A DNA stretch of 55,837 nucleotides, taken from CAZART01 sp964487555 (GTDB lineage Bacteria > Bacteroidota > Rhodothermia > Rhodothermales > VXPQ01). The notes under the pieces are model-generated. The model saw only the letters and a list, made by a program, of their open reading frames with translations. It was not told the origin of the DNA and made no database searches. Each line of letters begins with the position of its first letter. Position 1 is the stretch's first letter. Both the position numbers and the translations under genes were made by a program. The stretch lies in contig CAZART010000021.1 in assembly GCA_964487555.1 (NCBI GenBank), forward strand, positions 1 through 55,837. Reading direction: 5' to 3'. Shown piece after piece: positions 25,901-34,162 of this stretch.

Positions 25901-28631
25901 TGGTTGCCGTTACGCGCGTTTCTCCTTCAGGAACGACGAGTTCCAATTCGACGTTGGCCGTTCCGTCGTGAAGCTCTCCGGACACGAACGCCGAAGTAAG
26001 CGTCTGTTCGTTCAGCGTCGATTCCGCGAAGTCGATTCGTCCCTCGATCGATATCGTCTCGGGATTGAAACCGCTACCTTCGGCCGTGAGGGTTCCGTTG
26101 AGGCTGCTCTCCAGAGACGGGTTTCCTGTGAAGGCAGCCAGATTGATGTTTTGGAAGCGGCCATCGGATATCCGATACGACGGAGTAGGTGCGAACGGCC
26201 GGGCCGTGCCGACCAGGTGCGCCGCACCGTCGGGGAGCGCCAACTGGCCGTCGTAGGCCATACTCCCGCGCGTTAATTCGATTTCGACGCGTGCAGATTT
26301 GATTTCCTGCTCGTTAAACCGTGAGCCCGATAGCGTAAACGTACCGTCGAGATCCATCCTCTGCGGATCGAATCCACGCGCCGTGAACGTGGCCGTTCCG
26401 TTCAGGTCACTGTTCTGGTCCGGATTGCCCGTCAGCGCGCCGACGTCGACATTTGTGAACTCTCCGCGCGTGACGTGGAACGTGGCTACGTCGTCAAAGG
26501 GCCGTGTGTACGCGGCAAAATCAAACAGCCCCGCCTCTTCCAGCTGTGCTCGCACGATCATCTCCAGCCGTCCGTTCTGAAGATCCAGTTGAAGGTGACC
26601 GGTTTCAAGGCGGTACTCGCCATACGTGGACGGTGCCATGTCCAGCTGGGCGTCGGCCGTGAGTGTCTTCGGATTCGTGCCCCGCCCACGTAGCGCAAAC
26701 GCGCCGTTGAGGGAGCTCGGAACATCCTCACCTAGAAGCGCTGCCACATCGACGTTTTCGAAACGGCCGCGCTGGATCCGATAGCTTGCAGGGTCATCGA
26801 GCGTCGCATCGCCGTTTGCAACGAAGAGTCCGTCCGGGAAGAGGAAGCGAAAACCATACGAGAGGTCTCCTCCTACCATCGTGAGCTCAACACGTCCATC
26901 GTCGATCCGATAATTATTTATGGTGGAGGGGCGTACGGTAATGCGGGCCTGCAGATCGGCTGTAGCCACATTCAGGCCGTGACCCTCGACCTCGAAACTC
27001 GCATCGAGGTCGCTTTGCTGCTCCGAACCCGCGATCGAGCCGATGTTGAAATTCTGCGTGCGCCCCGACGTCTCATAGGATGGCGTCTCCTCAAACGGGT
27101 GAACGGCTCCTTCAGCCGTGATCGTGCTCCCATTCCAATGCGTGTGCAGATCGAAGGTCACGCGGCCGTCCTCGATCATCGACGAGACGACGGCTTCCGA
27201 GAGCCGGAGTCCCGAAACCGTCGATCCAATCAGACGGGCATCGGCCGTGCCCGACAGCGTTTCTTCATCCGTGCCCTGCAGGTCGACGTCGACGTTTCCG
27301 CTTAGTACGGTTCCCGGTTCGACGCCCGGCGCCGTCGTAAAGAACGCCGGATTGAAGTGCTGGAGGTCGGCGTTGAGAACGTATTCCATCGGGCCGGTCC
27401 CTTTGGGCCGTACCCTTCCGGTGACGTCGAGCGATCCGCCGTCTGAAAGATCGGCCGCCGCGTCAATGTTCATCTCACGGGTAGAACCGCTTACCCGTAC
27501 GTCGATCGTAGCCGTTCGATCGGCATTAAGGGAGGGAAAAAATAAGCGGATGTCGCGAAGCGAGAGCGGATCGGCCTTGAGCTCGAAGTCTAGATCCCTG
27601 AACTCATCCGCGTCCTCCTCCGGAAACTGAAGCGTACCCGCAGCGGTGACGTAACTGTGCGGTGATTCGATGTTCAGGCCGGCAACGTGCAAACCGCCTT
27701 CCCGCAGCGATCCGCCGAAGCGCAATTTAGTCCAGTACGACGTGTGCGGCATCCTGTAGTCCGCATACACCGTGTCGATCCGCCCTATCACCCCATCTCC
27801 GATGACGAAATCGGTCGCCAGCACGTTAAAGTTTTCGACGTGGAGCACCGAATCCGCACCGGGAGGGGCGTACATGGCGAACAGGCTGCCGTTCGTCACC
27901 TTCACCTCTCTGATGTCGAGCGTGAACGCCGGTCCTTCCGACTCCGTATCCGCCTTGTCGAAGGGCTCGAGGAGGTCCCACGTAGAATCGGGTCTCTGGC
28001 GCGCGCGCAGGACGGGATGTGCAAAGTATACTTCGCGCAGCTCGACACGTCGCGCGAGTAGCCCCAGAAGATTGTATCGCATCCTGAACGTGTCGATCAC
28101 CGCCATCTGCAGGGTATCGATGTAGGACGAGTCGAACGCTGCGAACTCAGACGCAGATCGGACGCTGTCCTTGCGGACGTATCGAATCGAGAGGGGCTCC
28201 GTCTCCAGCGTATCTACATACACCGTGTCGAGCCGATAAAGCCGGAGATCATGCATCTCCAGCCGCGAGATAAAGTTGCCCCGTAGTTCATCATACTCGG
28301 TTCTCGCCTCGCTGAACGGATTTGCCAGCGTGAGAAGGAAGTCGGCGAAATGGCTACCACCCCAGTTCGTTTGCAGCGCCAGCACGAAGAGCAGGAGCAT
28401 CGTGATGACGATACCGATGATGCTCGCCAGCGAGATGGCGACGGTCCGAAGCACGCGATGGAGCATCGACCGCTCAGGTGCTCCCGGTTTCCCGTCATTC
28501 GGTTCCCCGGCATCGCCGTGTCGATCGGCCATATCACGCCCACCGCCGGATGAGGACGCGTCCGAACGCCCGGCGTCGTCCGGCTTTCGATCGCCGGGCG
28601 AAGGTGGAATATGGTCGTCGTTCTCCGGCAT
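22968..28631 (-). CDS. tamB: TamB/AsmA-like inter-membrane protein (DUF490), 1887 aa
   Basis: This is a very large periplasm-spanning protein. Residues 1-52 are hydrophilic and disordered, one membrane helix lies at about 58-88, and a long beta-rich body follows, ending in the TamB C-terminal domain (EYADIVSYIATGQP, GSRLGLDLVTIDL, GKYVGPRLFVSVSQPVG). TamB-like proteins form a hydrophobic groove bridging the two membranes and work with TamA. Residues about 426-1126 repeat a module of roughly 101 residues seven times, each marked by an F-x-N-(V/I)-(D/N)-(V/L)-A start, LNG, and GRG-(F/T)-(D/N)-P. It starts 7 bp after the TamA/BamA-like stop and precedes mlaE, giving a linked lipid or outer-membrane-protein transport set. 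Confidence 0.92.
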   Translation of the reverse strand: MPENDDHIPPSPGDRKPDDAGRSDASSSGGGRDMADRHGDAGEPNDGKPGAPERSMLHRVLRTVAISLASIIGIVITMLLLFVLALQTNWGGSHFADFLLTLANPFSEARTEYDELRGNFISRLEMHDLRLYRLDTVYVDTLETEPLSIRYVRKDSVRSASEFAAFDSSYIDTLQMAVIDTFRMRYNLLGLLARRVELREVYFAHPVLRARQRPDSTWDLLEPFDKADTESEGPAFTLDIREVKVTNGSLFAMYAPPGADSVLHVENFNVLATDFVIGDGVIGRIDTVYADYRMPHTSYWTKLRFGGSLREGGLHVAGLNIESPHSYVTAAGTLQFPEEDADEFRDLDFELKADPLSLRDIRLFFPSLNADRTATIDVRVSGSTREMNIDAAADLSDGGSLDVTGRVRPKGTGPMEYVLNADLQHFNPAFFTTAPGVEPGTVLSGNVDVDLQGTDEETLSGTADARLIGSTVSGLRLSEAVVSSMIEDGRVTFDLHTHWNGSTITAEGAVHPFEETPSYETSGRTQNFNIGSIAGSEQQSDLDASFEVEGHGLNVATADLQARITVRPSTINNYRIDDGRVELTMVGGDLSYGFRFLFPDGLFVANGDATLDDPASYRIQRGRFENVDVAALLGEDVPSSLNGAFALRGRGTNPKTLTADAQLDMAPSTYGEYRLETGHLQLDLQNGRLEMIVRAQLEEAGLFDFAAYTRPFDDVATFHVTRGEFTNVDVGALTGNPDQNSDLNGTATFTARGFDPQRMDLDGTFTLSGSRFNEQEIKSARVEIELTRGSMAYDGQLALPDGAAHLVGTARPFAPTPSYRISDGRFQNINLAAFTGNPSLESSLNGTLTAEGSGFNPETISIEGRIDFAESTLNEQTLTSAFVSGELHDGTANVELELVVPEGETRVTATIDPFLDTPTYTIHEGTFSGINVAALTGTPDWQTNLAGTLSVSGRGFDPQTLSTEGTLTLERSIVNDATIESGRISGNVMDGHVQFDARLVLNGGSADVSGGGDLFAEVPNYRLQGSVTNVNLADVVGIDTLQAEITGQFEVQGRGTDPRTMDLEGTVTSGPAVYEGAVVDTLYTQFLLRDGVLQVDSLLLRSSAADASGSGVIAAFDTTAASDFELIADIKDLRPVRELIGAQQFDLAEGRFEGRVYGRGENLQFDVTGHFRNLIYNDLRLSEFEGTVAGEFGPERELSVAELDGRLEAISLPRLLVETAELRVQYRDNAVVFDGTITIDAQRYGEIAGRVDLQPDAQIVTLERLNLHLDDDDWQLLQEATITYGEEIRISNLLLYSDDQQIAIDGVIDPDGTQNLVMTVEEFDMGTVADLLGYEGLGGVLSGSLLLSGPADAPDMSGTLNADLTSTGENIGDLRLVLDYDSLRLNIDAHLTHENGSTLLAEGFVPLDLRIQRLEAGGLGDNFADRSVDLTITADSFSVGWIDPFLDPEVINRFEGRLTGGVDVSGTLDQPVLDGQATLLEGVVGLTEFDVTYRDIGADFDFRQNQVHVSNLVIRSGRGTVTGEGDINLAELTLGEFDINLRARSFLAVDSRSYRAVVDGLMHLTGTTRQPVLEGNLDVVSAEFFLNEETTGADLEQVELTLEDLQTVEQRFGVRITEADTTTFNFYNALAMDLDLNIERDTWIRSRVNPVMDIQFSGRLELDKPHYGDLQMYGTIDVVEQRSRIVQFGKRFTITSGTLTFNGPAGDPYIDIAAEYDARSLRGSVQNDVTITLSIEGRMSEQLDLTLGSDPAMEYADIVSYIATGQPAGEQLQLGGEVFGAGTDVAFGQLTAMIEGVAGSRLGLDLVTIDLTAGTPTVTAGKYVGPRLFVSVSQPVGQTGDETQTTSAFAENTPIVTVEYEIQNWLLLRLLGGSAALRLNLLFEHSY
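25254..27356 (-). repeat. coding tandem repeats, about 7 modules of ~101 residues (~303 bp) in tamB
   Basis: Module starts counted from the protein fall near residues 426 (FNPAFF), 528 (FNIGSIAG), 624 (FENVDVAALLG), 725 (FTNVDVGALTG), 826 (FQNINLAAFTG), 927 (FSGINVAALTG) and 1027 (VTNVNLADVVG). Spacings are 96-102. Modules 3-6 are the most alike. Confidence 0.85.
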
Positions 28632-28638
28632 TCACCAC

Positions 28639-30867
28639 CTAAAAGGTCTGCCCAATGCTGAGATGCAACCTGAACCGGTCCCAAACGCTCGTGTTGATGT
28701 CTCCCCGTTCCTTTTCTCCTCTCTTCAGCTGCCAGATCTCCTCGGGAGAGGCGAGATCTTCGAGGGTTGGATTGATCTTGTAGCCCAGGTCGAGGCGAAT
28801 GAACCCGACGAGCGTCTCGTAGCGGAGTCCACCGCCGGCGCCGAAGCGCAGATCGCGCAAATTCATATCCACGATGGACTCCCGTTCCTTCGCGACCAGC
28901 GAAGAGTCCTTGTCGATGATGGAGGGGTCGCTGTCGGCCGTGGGAAAGACCTGGCCCATGTCGAGAAATACGGCGCCCCGCCAGGAAGGACCGAACAGAG
29001 GCATCGGCGTCAGAATCTCGACGTTGGCGGCTAGCTTGCCCAGGCCGCCATTCGGCTCGAAGACAAAGTCGATGTCGACAGGTTCTCCCTGGTTGTCGAA
29101 CGCAACGTCGCGAATAGCGAACTTATGTCCGAGCAGGTTATTGGGCCAACCCCGCACGTCGTTGGAACCGCCCGCATAGAAACGAATCCGGTCAAAACGG
29201 AATTCGGTTTGTGTCCCCGGCGCCTGGTTTCGGCTGTCGCCGGTCGGCCAAATCCTGCCGAGATACAAGCGGCCCGTCACGTCGTAGCCGCGTGAAACGG
29301 GTAAGTAACCGACCACCTCAAGCCGCGTCTTGAAGTACTCGACGTCGTCCTTTAGAGAAATGAGCTGTCCTCCCGCTTCGAGCAACGGCCGCACGAGAAA
29401 CCCGCGGGTCGGATTGATGAAGTCGTCGACGTTGCCCAGGTTGGCGCTGAGTGAAAAGATGTTGCGGTTGTAGATGTCGAGCTCCTCGCCAAGGGTGAAC
29501 CCCGTGCTTGGCAGCTCCGCGAGATTCTGCCCCCGAAGCGGCTGCGACCGAACGAGGCTGTGACGAAAGGTCACCGTTCGATACTGATAAATCGTGTAGA
29601 TGAGTGAGGAACGAATGCCGGCCTCCTGAAATCGGATGCGCTGTCCCGGATTGTCCTGCCATTCGTAAAAGGGCGTGAACACTCCCGACAGTCTCCTCGA
29701 AAAGAGATAGGGCTGCTGCAGCGATACGGAACTTCTGATCTGCTGGGTCGCTGCAAACCCCCCGGCTCGCTGTGCGCCGTATCCCGATTGCAACCCACCA
29801 TTCACCTTCAGCGTCCGTGCGCCGCCGAAGAAGTTCCGATGAGTCCATTCGCCCTGCACGATAGCCCCTTCCTCGAGCGCATAGCCGGTTTGCGCCGTGA
29901 CGAAACGAGGACGTGCCTCGCGAAGTCGATATCGGACCACCACGGTGCTGTCGCGAGGCTGGTCCGGGACCTCTGAGATGGCCACCCGGAAAAGTCCTAG
30001 TGAGAAAAGTTCTTGCTGCCCCCGAGACAGCCGCCGCGCCGAGAAGCGGTCGCCCACCGAAAACGGGAGCTCGCGGAGCACCACATTTCGGCTAACCGAC
30101 TCATTCCCTTCGATCTGAATCTCTGAGATATACCCCCGCGGCCCGGGGTCGATAATAAATCTGAGATCGACGGTGTTGGCGGTCGAATCGATGTCGGTCT
30201 CGCGTTCTACGTTCGCGAATGCGAACCCCGCGTTTTTGAGCCACGTCAGGACCTGGTCCTGCAGCCGGACCCCCTCGAATTCGGTGTACCGCACTCCCGC
30301 ATTCAGGGTTGCGCGGTCGCGGAACTCGATCCATTTCTCCCGGAACGCCGGCTCGAATAAATCAGTGGCATAATCGCCGTCCGGTGCGAAAAATCCGACG
30401 TCCTGAATAATGAGCGGCGGACCACGACGAACGGAAAAAATAATATGGATCTTGTTGGATGAGGTATCAACCTGGGACGCCGGGTAGTCGATCTCGGGAT
30501 GAAGAAATCCGTTTCGCTGATAGTAGCGCCGCAGCCGAACGACGTCCCTCTGCAGCTCGACCGGACGAAAGGGAAATTCCGGCATCGAGAGAAACGGCAG
30601 GATCTTCATCGCCTTGTCCCAAAAACCGGGCTCGCCGTGCCAGATCTGGTCCTCGAGCGTGCTCTCCTCAAAAACATTTCCGTCCACGAAGTTGAAGGAA
30701 ATCCTCCTCACGTTCGTTTCTCTGTCGACGGCGGAAAGCGGTACCTGGGCGTGCACGGCTCCAGAAATCAGGCCGCACAGGAGTGCGATTACCGCAGCCC
30801 GGTGCCACGTATTGCCGCCGGTCCACGGCCATTCGAAGTGGAAGAACTGTCGATAACCTATCGTCAT
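28639..30867 (-). CDS. Omp85 family outer-membrane protein (TamA/BamA-like)
   Basis: This 742-aa protein has a signal peptide (LLCGLISGAVHAQ near residues 25-40), POTRA domains (residues about 50-390, including EIQIEGNESVSRNVVLRELPF and RLSRGQQELFSLGLFRVA) and a C-terminal 16-strand barrel with the Omp85 lid motif FYAGGSNDVRGWPNN and a final strand ending LHLSIGQTF (terminal Phe). Omp85 proteins insert barrel proteins into the outer membrane. The immediate TamB neighbour (7 bp) argues for a TamA role, although a BamA paralogue is possible. The ATG at 30867 is one base after the predicted yihY stop. The open frame continues upstream toward the N gap, but that is not coding for this protein. 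Confidence 0.92.
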   Translation of the reverse strand: MTIGYRQFFHFEWPWTGGNTWHRAAVIALLCGLISGAVHAQVPLSAVDRETNVRRISFNFVDGNVFEESTLEDQIWHGEPGFWDKAMKILPFLSMPEFPFRPVELQRDVVRLRRYYQRNGFLHPEIDYPASQVDTSSNKIHIIFSVRRGPPLIIQDVGFFAPDGDYATDLFEPAFREKWIEFRDRATLNAGVRYTEFEGVRLQDQVLTWLKNAGFAFANVERETDIDSTANTVDLRFIIDPGPRGYISEIQIEGNESVSRNVVLRELPFSVGDRFSARRLSRGQQELFSLGLFRVAISEVPDQPRDSTVVVRYRLREARPRFVTAQTGYALEEGAIVQGEWTHRNFFGGARTLKVNGGLQSGYGAQRAGGFAATQQIRSSVSLQQPYLFSRRLSGVFTPFYEWQDNPGQRIRFQEAGIRSSLIYTIYQYRTVTFRHSLVRSQPLRGQNLAELPSTGFTLGEELDIYNRNIFSLSANLGNVDDFINPTRGFLVRPLLEAGGQLISLKDDVEYFKTRLEVVGYLPVSRGYDVTGRLYLGRIWPTGDSRNQAPGTQTEFRFDRIRFYAGGSNDVRGWPNNLLGHKFAIRDVAFDNQGEPVDIDFVFEPNGGLGKLAANVEILTPMPLFGPSWRGAVFLDMGQVFPTADSDPSIIDKDSSLVAKERESIVDMNLRDLRFGAGGGLRYETLVGFIRLDLGYKINPTLEDLASPEEIWQLKRGEKERGDINTSVWDRFRLHLSIGQTF

Positions 30868-30868
30868 A

Positions 30869-32118
30869 CTAGGCGAACTCCTCACCCGAGCGAGACGTCC
30901 TTTCAGCTCGTCTTCCGCCGGAATCCTCCGGGCCGGAAAGCGCCCCATGACGGAGGTCAGGTTCCGCCGAGCCCGCACCGCCATCGTCCGCCGAACCNNN
31001 NNNNNNNNNNNNNNNNNNNNNNNNNNNNNNNNNNNNNNNNNNNNNNNNNNNNNNNNNNNNNNNNNNNNNNNNNNNNNNNNNNNNNNNNNNNNNNNNNCGT
31101 CGGTATCGTCGGCCGATCGCGCCGTCTCAGCCGCAACCGCCTGCTCCATCCGCTCCCGCTCGCGCTTGAGCCGCTGCATCCGCACGCGCTTCTCGTTCAA
31201 GACGGCGATCAGCGCACCGATAATCAGCACCACGCCCGAATAATAGACCCAGAACACAAAGGCAATAATCAGCCCGAAAGCCTGGCCCAATACGCTGATC
31301 ATTTCTTCTGCTTCCGTGCCTGAGACGACATAGCGATCGAATTGGCCCACGCTCGTGGCGTAGAACGTGAAACTCAGCTTGGCCGCCTCCCAGAGCAGAC
31401 CCGTCACGACGGCGCCCATTAAGGCGCTGCGCTTCGGCGGATGCGGCTTCGGTATGAAGTAGAAGAGCTGAAAAAACATGGCCGTAGAAAGGACATACGG
31501 AATCAAATACGAGAGGTATCGGAAGGACCCCCGCCATCCCTCCCGCAACCACACGTAATCCAGATTAAAGCGCTGCGCCATCTCCAGGCCGCCTTGCTGA
31601 ATCGACGTCGTCAGGAACGAAAAGCCCAGCGTCAGCACGAACAGCAAGCCGACCTGCCCGGCCATGCGGATGTCGAAGGCGTAGCCGCCGAAGACCGTGC
31701 GATGACGATGCCACTCTTCCTGAAAGACGTTCCCCACCACGATGCGCAGCGTCGTAAAGAGCGTCATCGCTGCGAACAGCAGGGTGAGCACACCGAGCCC
31801 GGTAAAAAACGTCCCCGCATTCTGAAGCTTATCGATGAACGTGAAAAGCTGATCGCTCTGATCGAACGACGGCATGTACTCACGCATGAACCGAGCGACG
31901 TCGTCGAACGCATCTGGATCCTCCAGAATCCGCCCGAGGATCCGGCTGGCGATACCCGTCGCGAGAATCACGATGGGGACGACCGTGATGAGCACTTTGA
32001 AGGCGATCGCCTGCGCCCAGAGGAAGATGTCCTTCTCAAACAAGTAGCGGTATATGCCGCCCACGTAATAGGAGATGCTTTCCCTGAACCTCCTCCAGTA
32101 TGTTCGTAGATCAGGCAT
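30869..32118 (-). CDS. YihY/BrkB family inner-membrane protein, interrupted by a scaffold gap
   Basis: The N-terminal part (31098-32118, about 340 residues) has about six membrane helices and the family segments FLWAQAIAFKVLITVVPIVIL, LGVLTLLFAAMTLFTTLR and PKPHPPKRSALMGAVVTGLLWEAAK. The family was once called ribonuclease BN, but it is a membrane protein of uncertain function. After a charged tail (RLKRERERMEQAV) a 100-N gap intervenes. On the far side, 42 codons in one frame (starting GSADDGGAGSAEP, ending GEEFA and a TAG at 30869-30871) look like the rest of its acidic tail. That join is an inference, because the gap size and phase are unknown. ATG 32118 is preferred over one 13 codons earlier. 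Confidence 0.82.
30998..31097. other. 100-N scaffold gap without flanking duplication
   Basis: Unlike the other three gaps the flanks share no overlap, so real sequence of unknown length is missing. It falls in the C-terminal tail of yihY. An apparent 1172-codon frame across it, joining yihY to the TamA/BamA-like gene, is an artefact. Confidence 0.9.
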
Positions 32119-32507
32119 CCGGCCGCTCAGAGATCGGTGAATCCGCCGAAAGGACAATCGATCTCACTACCCACACGCGTGCGAGGGTGCACCTGCGAAA
32201 ACGAAGTGTCTGGTCTGGAGCGCTGCATCCCCACGAATATTGGACATTGAGGAATCGTTTGACGCTCGACGTGCCGGATCGTTCGGTGGAAGCGGGGCGG
32301 AAGAGAGGGATACTGGGGCCTCGAATGGCTGCATGCGGACTCCTCGTGCGACGCCTTGCGATCACCAAGTGAGCCTTGTGATCACCAAGTTAACAGATCC
32401 GGGCCAATGAGGTGTTCCGCCGGCCTGCGTAACAAAGCCGTGTTGCGTGCATCGCTCTTCACATCGATCACCGACCGCAAACTTGTCCGGTCGGTGGCGA
32501 CAGCACA
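32119..32507. other. intergenic between clpX and yihY, left part
   Basis: This and the next entry make up a 501-bp space between two minus-strand genes. It should contain the promoter of the yihY-tamA-tamB-mla cluster near 32119-32250, but I see no clear promoter boxes. A direct repeat of about 16 bp (TTGTGATCACCAAGT-like, near 32355-32392) with a TGATCA palindrome is present. No coding frame looks real. Confidence 0.4.
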
Positions 32508-32610
32508 CCGGTCAGAAACGACTGCATGCCGGTCAGACACGACTGCATGCCGGTCAGAAACGGCTGCATGCCGGTCAGAAACGACTGCACGGCGGTCCGA
32601 AACGCAGACG
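32508..32610. repeat. 21-bp tandem repeat, about 4.9 copies, just downstream of clpX
   Basis: Units start at 32508, 32529, 32550, 32571 and 32592 and read CCGGTCAGAAACG then ACTGCATG, with one to three substitutions between copies. The array ends 10 bp from the clpX stop, so it would form the 3' end of the clpX message if transcribed. Confidence 0.9.
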
Positions 32611-32619
32611 CGGATTGCC

Positions 32620-33894
32620 CTACGCGCTCGCCTTCCGCTCCTCGTAGACCGGTTCGGAATCGCCCTTCACGGTGTCGGCCGTAATTCGGCATTTGGCGAC
32701 ATTCGAATGCGCATGCATGTCAAACATGATGTCGAGCATGATCTGCTCCATCACCGCGCGAAGGCCGCGCGCCCCCGTACCGAGCACGTGCGCCTTCCTC
32801 ACAATGGCATCGAGCGAATCCTCGTCAAACAAAAGATCGACGCCGTCCATCGCGAAAAGCTTCTGATACTGCTTGATGAGCGCGTTCTTGGGCGAGATGA
32901 GGATCTCGCGCATCGCGTCGTCCGAAAGCGGATCCAGGGCCGAAAGAACCGGCACACGGCCGACGAGCTCCGGAATCATGCCGAACTTCAGCAGATCGTC
33001 CGGCTCGACGTATTTCAAAATGGCCGGGTCGTTCTTGTCCAGCTTCCGGCTCGTATCGGCCATAAAACCGATGGTATTGGCCGAGAGACGGTGTGCGATG
33101 ACGTCCTGGAGGCCGTCGAATGCGCCACCCACGACAAACAGGATATTGCGGGTGTCGATGTTGATAAGACTCTGCTCGGGATGCTTCCGGCCTCCCTTCG
33201 GCGGCACGCCCGCCACCGTTCCCTCCAGAATTTTCAGCAACGCCTGCTGAACGCCCTCACCCGACACGTCACGGGTTATCGACGCATTGTCGCCCTTGCG
33301 CGCAATCTTGTCGATTTCATCGATATAGATAATGCCCCGCTCGGCACGCTCGACATTGAAATCCGCCGCGTGGAGCAGATGCGCGAGGATGCTCTCCACA
33401 TCCTCCCCGACGTATCCGGCTTCGGTCAGCGCCGTGGCATCGGAAATCGAGAACGGTACGTCCAGTACACGTGCCAGCGTGCGAGCAAGCAGCGTCTTTC
33501 CCGTCCCCGTCGGTCCGATGAGAAGAATGTTCGACTTCTCCAGCTCGACGTCGTCGTACTCGTGAAAATACTGGTCGGAATCGATCCGCTTGTAATGGTT
33601 GTACACCGCAACGGCCAACGCCTTCTTCGCGCGGTCCTGGCCGATAACGTACTCATCCAGCGCCTGCTTGATCTCACGAGGCGTAAGATGCTGCCGGCCG
33701 ACCGAGCTCCGACGATTGCCTGAGACACTGTGCTGCTGATAGGCGGCCAGATCGCTTCGGACGATCCCCGCCGCATCATTGATGCAGCGGTCGCAGATGT
33801 AGACGTCCGGTCCCGCCACCATCGACGTTACTTCGTGGGCGGTACGTCCGCAGAAGGAGCAGCGGATGACGTCGTCGCCTCGGCGATTACTCAT
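32620..33894 (-). CDS. clpX: ATP-dependent Clp protease ATP-binding subunit ClpX
   Basis: ClpX unfolds substrates and feeds them to ClpP. The 424-aa protein has the N-terminal zinc finger (Cys12, Cys15, Cys34, Cys37), the KPREIKQALDEYVIGQ-like helix (here LTPREIKQALDEYVIGQ), Walker A GPTGTGKTLLAR, the pore loop region YVGEDVESIL, Walker B IIYIDEIDKIAR, a sensor near ARGLRAVMEQIMLDIMF and the IGF loop replaced by an LSANTIGFMAD segment. No clpP is adjacent, which is unusual compared with many bacteria. The C-terminus continues to VYEERKASA. It is divergent from the methyltransferase gene by 268 bp. Confidence 0.97.
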   Translation of the reverse strand: MSNRRGDDVIRCSFCGRTAHEVTSMVAGPDVYICDRCINDAAGIVRSDLAAYQQHSVSGNRRSSVGRQHLTPREIKQALDEYVIGQDRAKKALAVAVYNHYKRIDSDQYFHEYDDVELEKSNILLIGPTGTGKTLLARTLARVLDVPFSISDATALTEAGYVGEDVESILAHLLHAADFNVERAERGIIYIDEIDKIARKGDNASITRDVSGEGVQQALLKILEGTVAGVPPKGGRKHPEQSLINIDTRNILFVVGGAFDGLQDVIAHRLSANTIGFMADTSRKLDKNDPAILKYVEPDDLLKFGMIPELVGRVPVLSALDPLSDDAMREILISPKNALIKQYQKLFAMDGVDLLFDEDSLDAIVRKAHVLGTGARGLRAVMEQIMLDIMFDMHAHSNVAKCRITADTVKGDSEPVYEERKASA

Positions 33895-34162
33895 ATCGGA
33901 GGTTTCTTGAAAGCGTTGTGGCTAACCTAAGTACGTCCCGGGGGCGGCCTTGTCGCTGCGGCGGCGCTGCTGCAACAAGTATCGCCGTCGCAGGAGGTCA
34001 CTTAAGCGCCCGTGTTCCCGCGGAGCCGGTCCCTTGCAGGGTTATTCTACAAACCACCAGATTCTACTAACCACCAACCGGCGAGGCGGTTCTCTGAAGA
34101 TATCTGCGCTGCGGATACCAAAAATAGGCATGCCGCGCCTCAGGGGCTAGCGCCAGAGGAAA

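Noticed and set aside
28639..32157. A single 1172-codon YihY-Omp85 fusion
   Set aside because: The frame crosses 100 unknown bases; the Omp85 protein has its own signal peptide and ATG.
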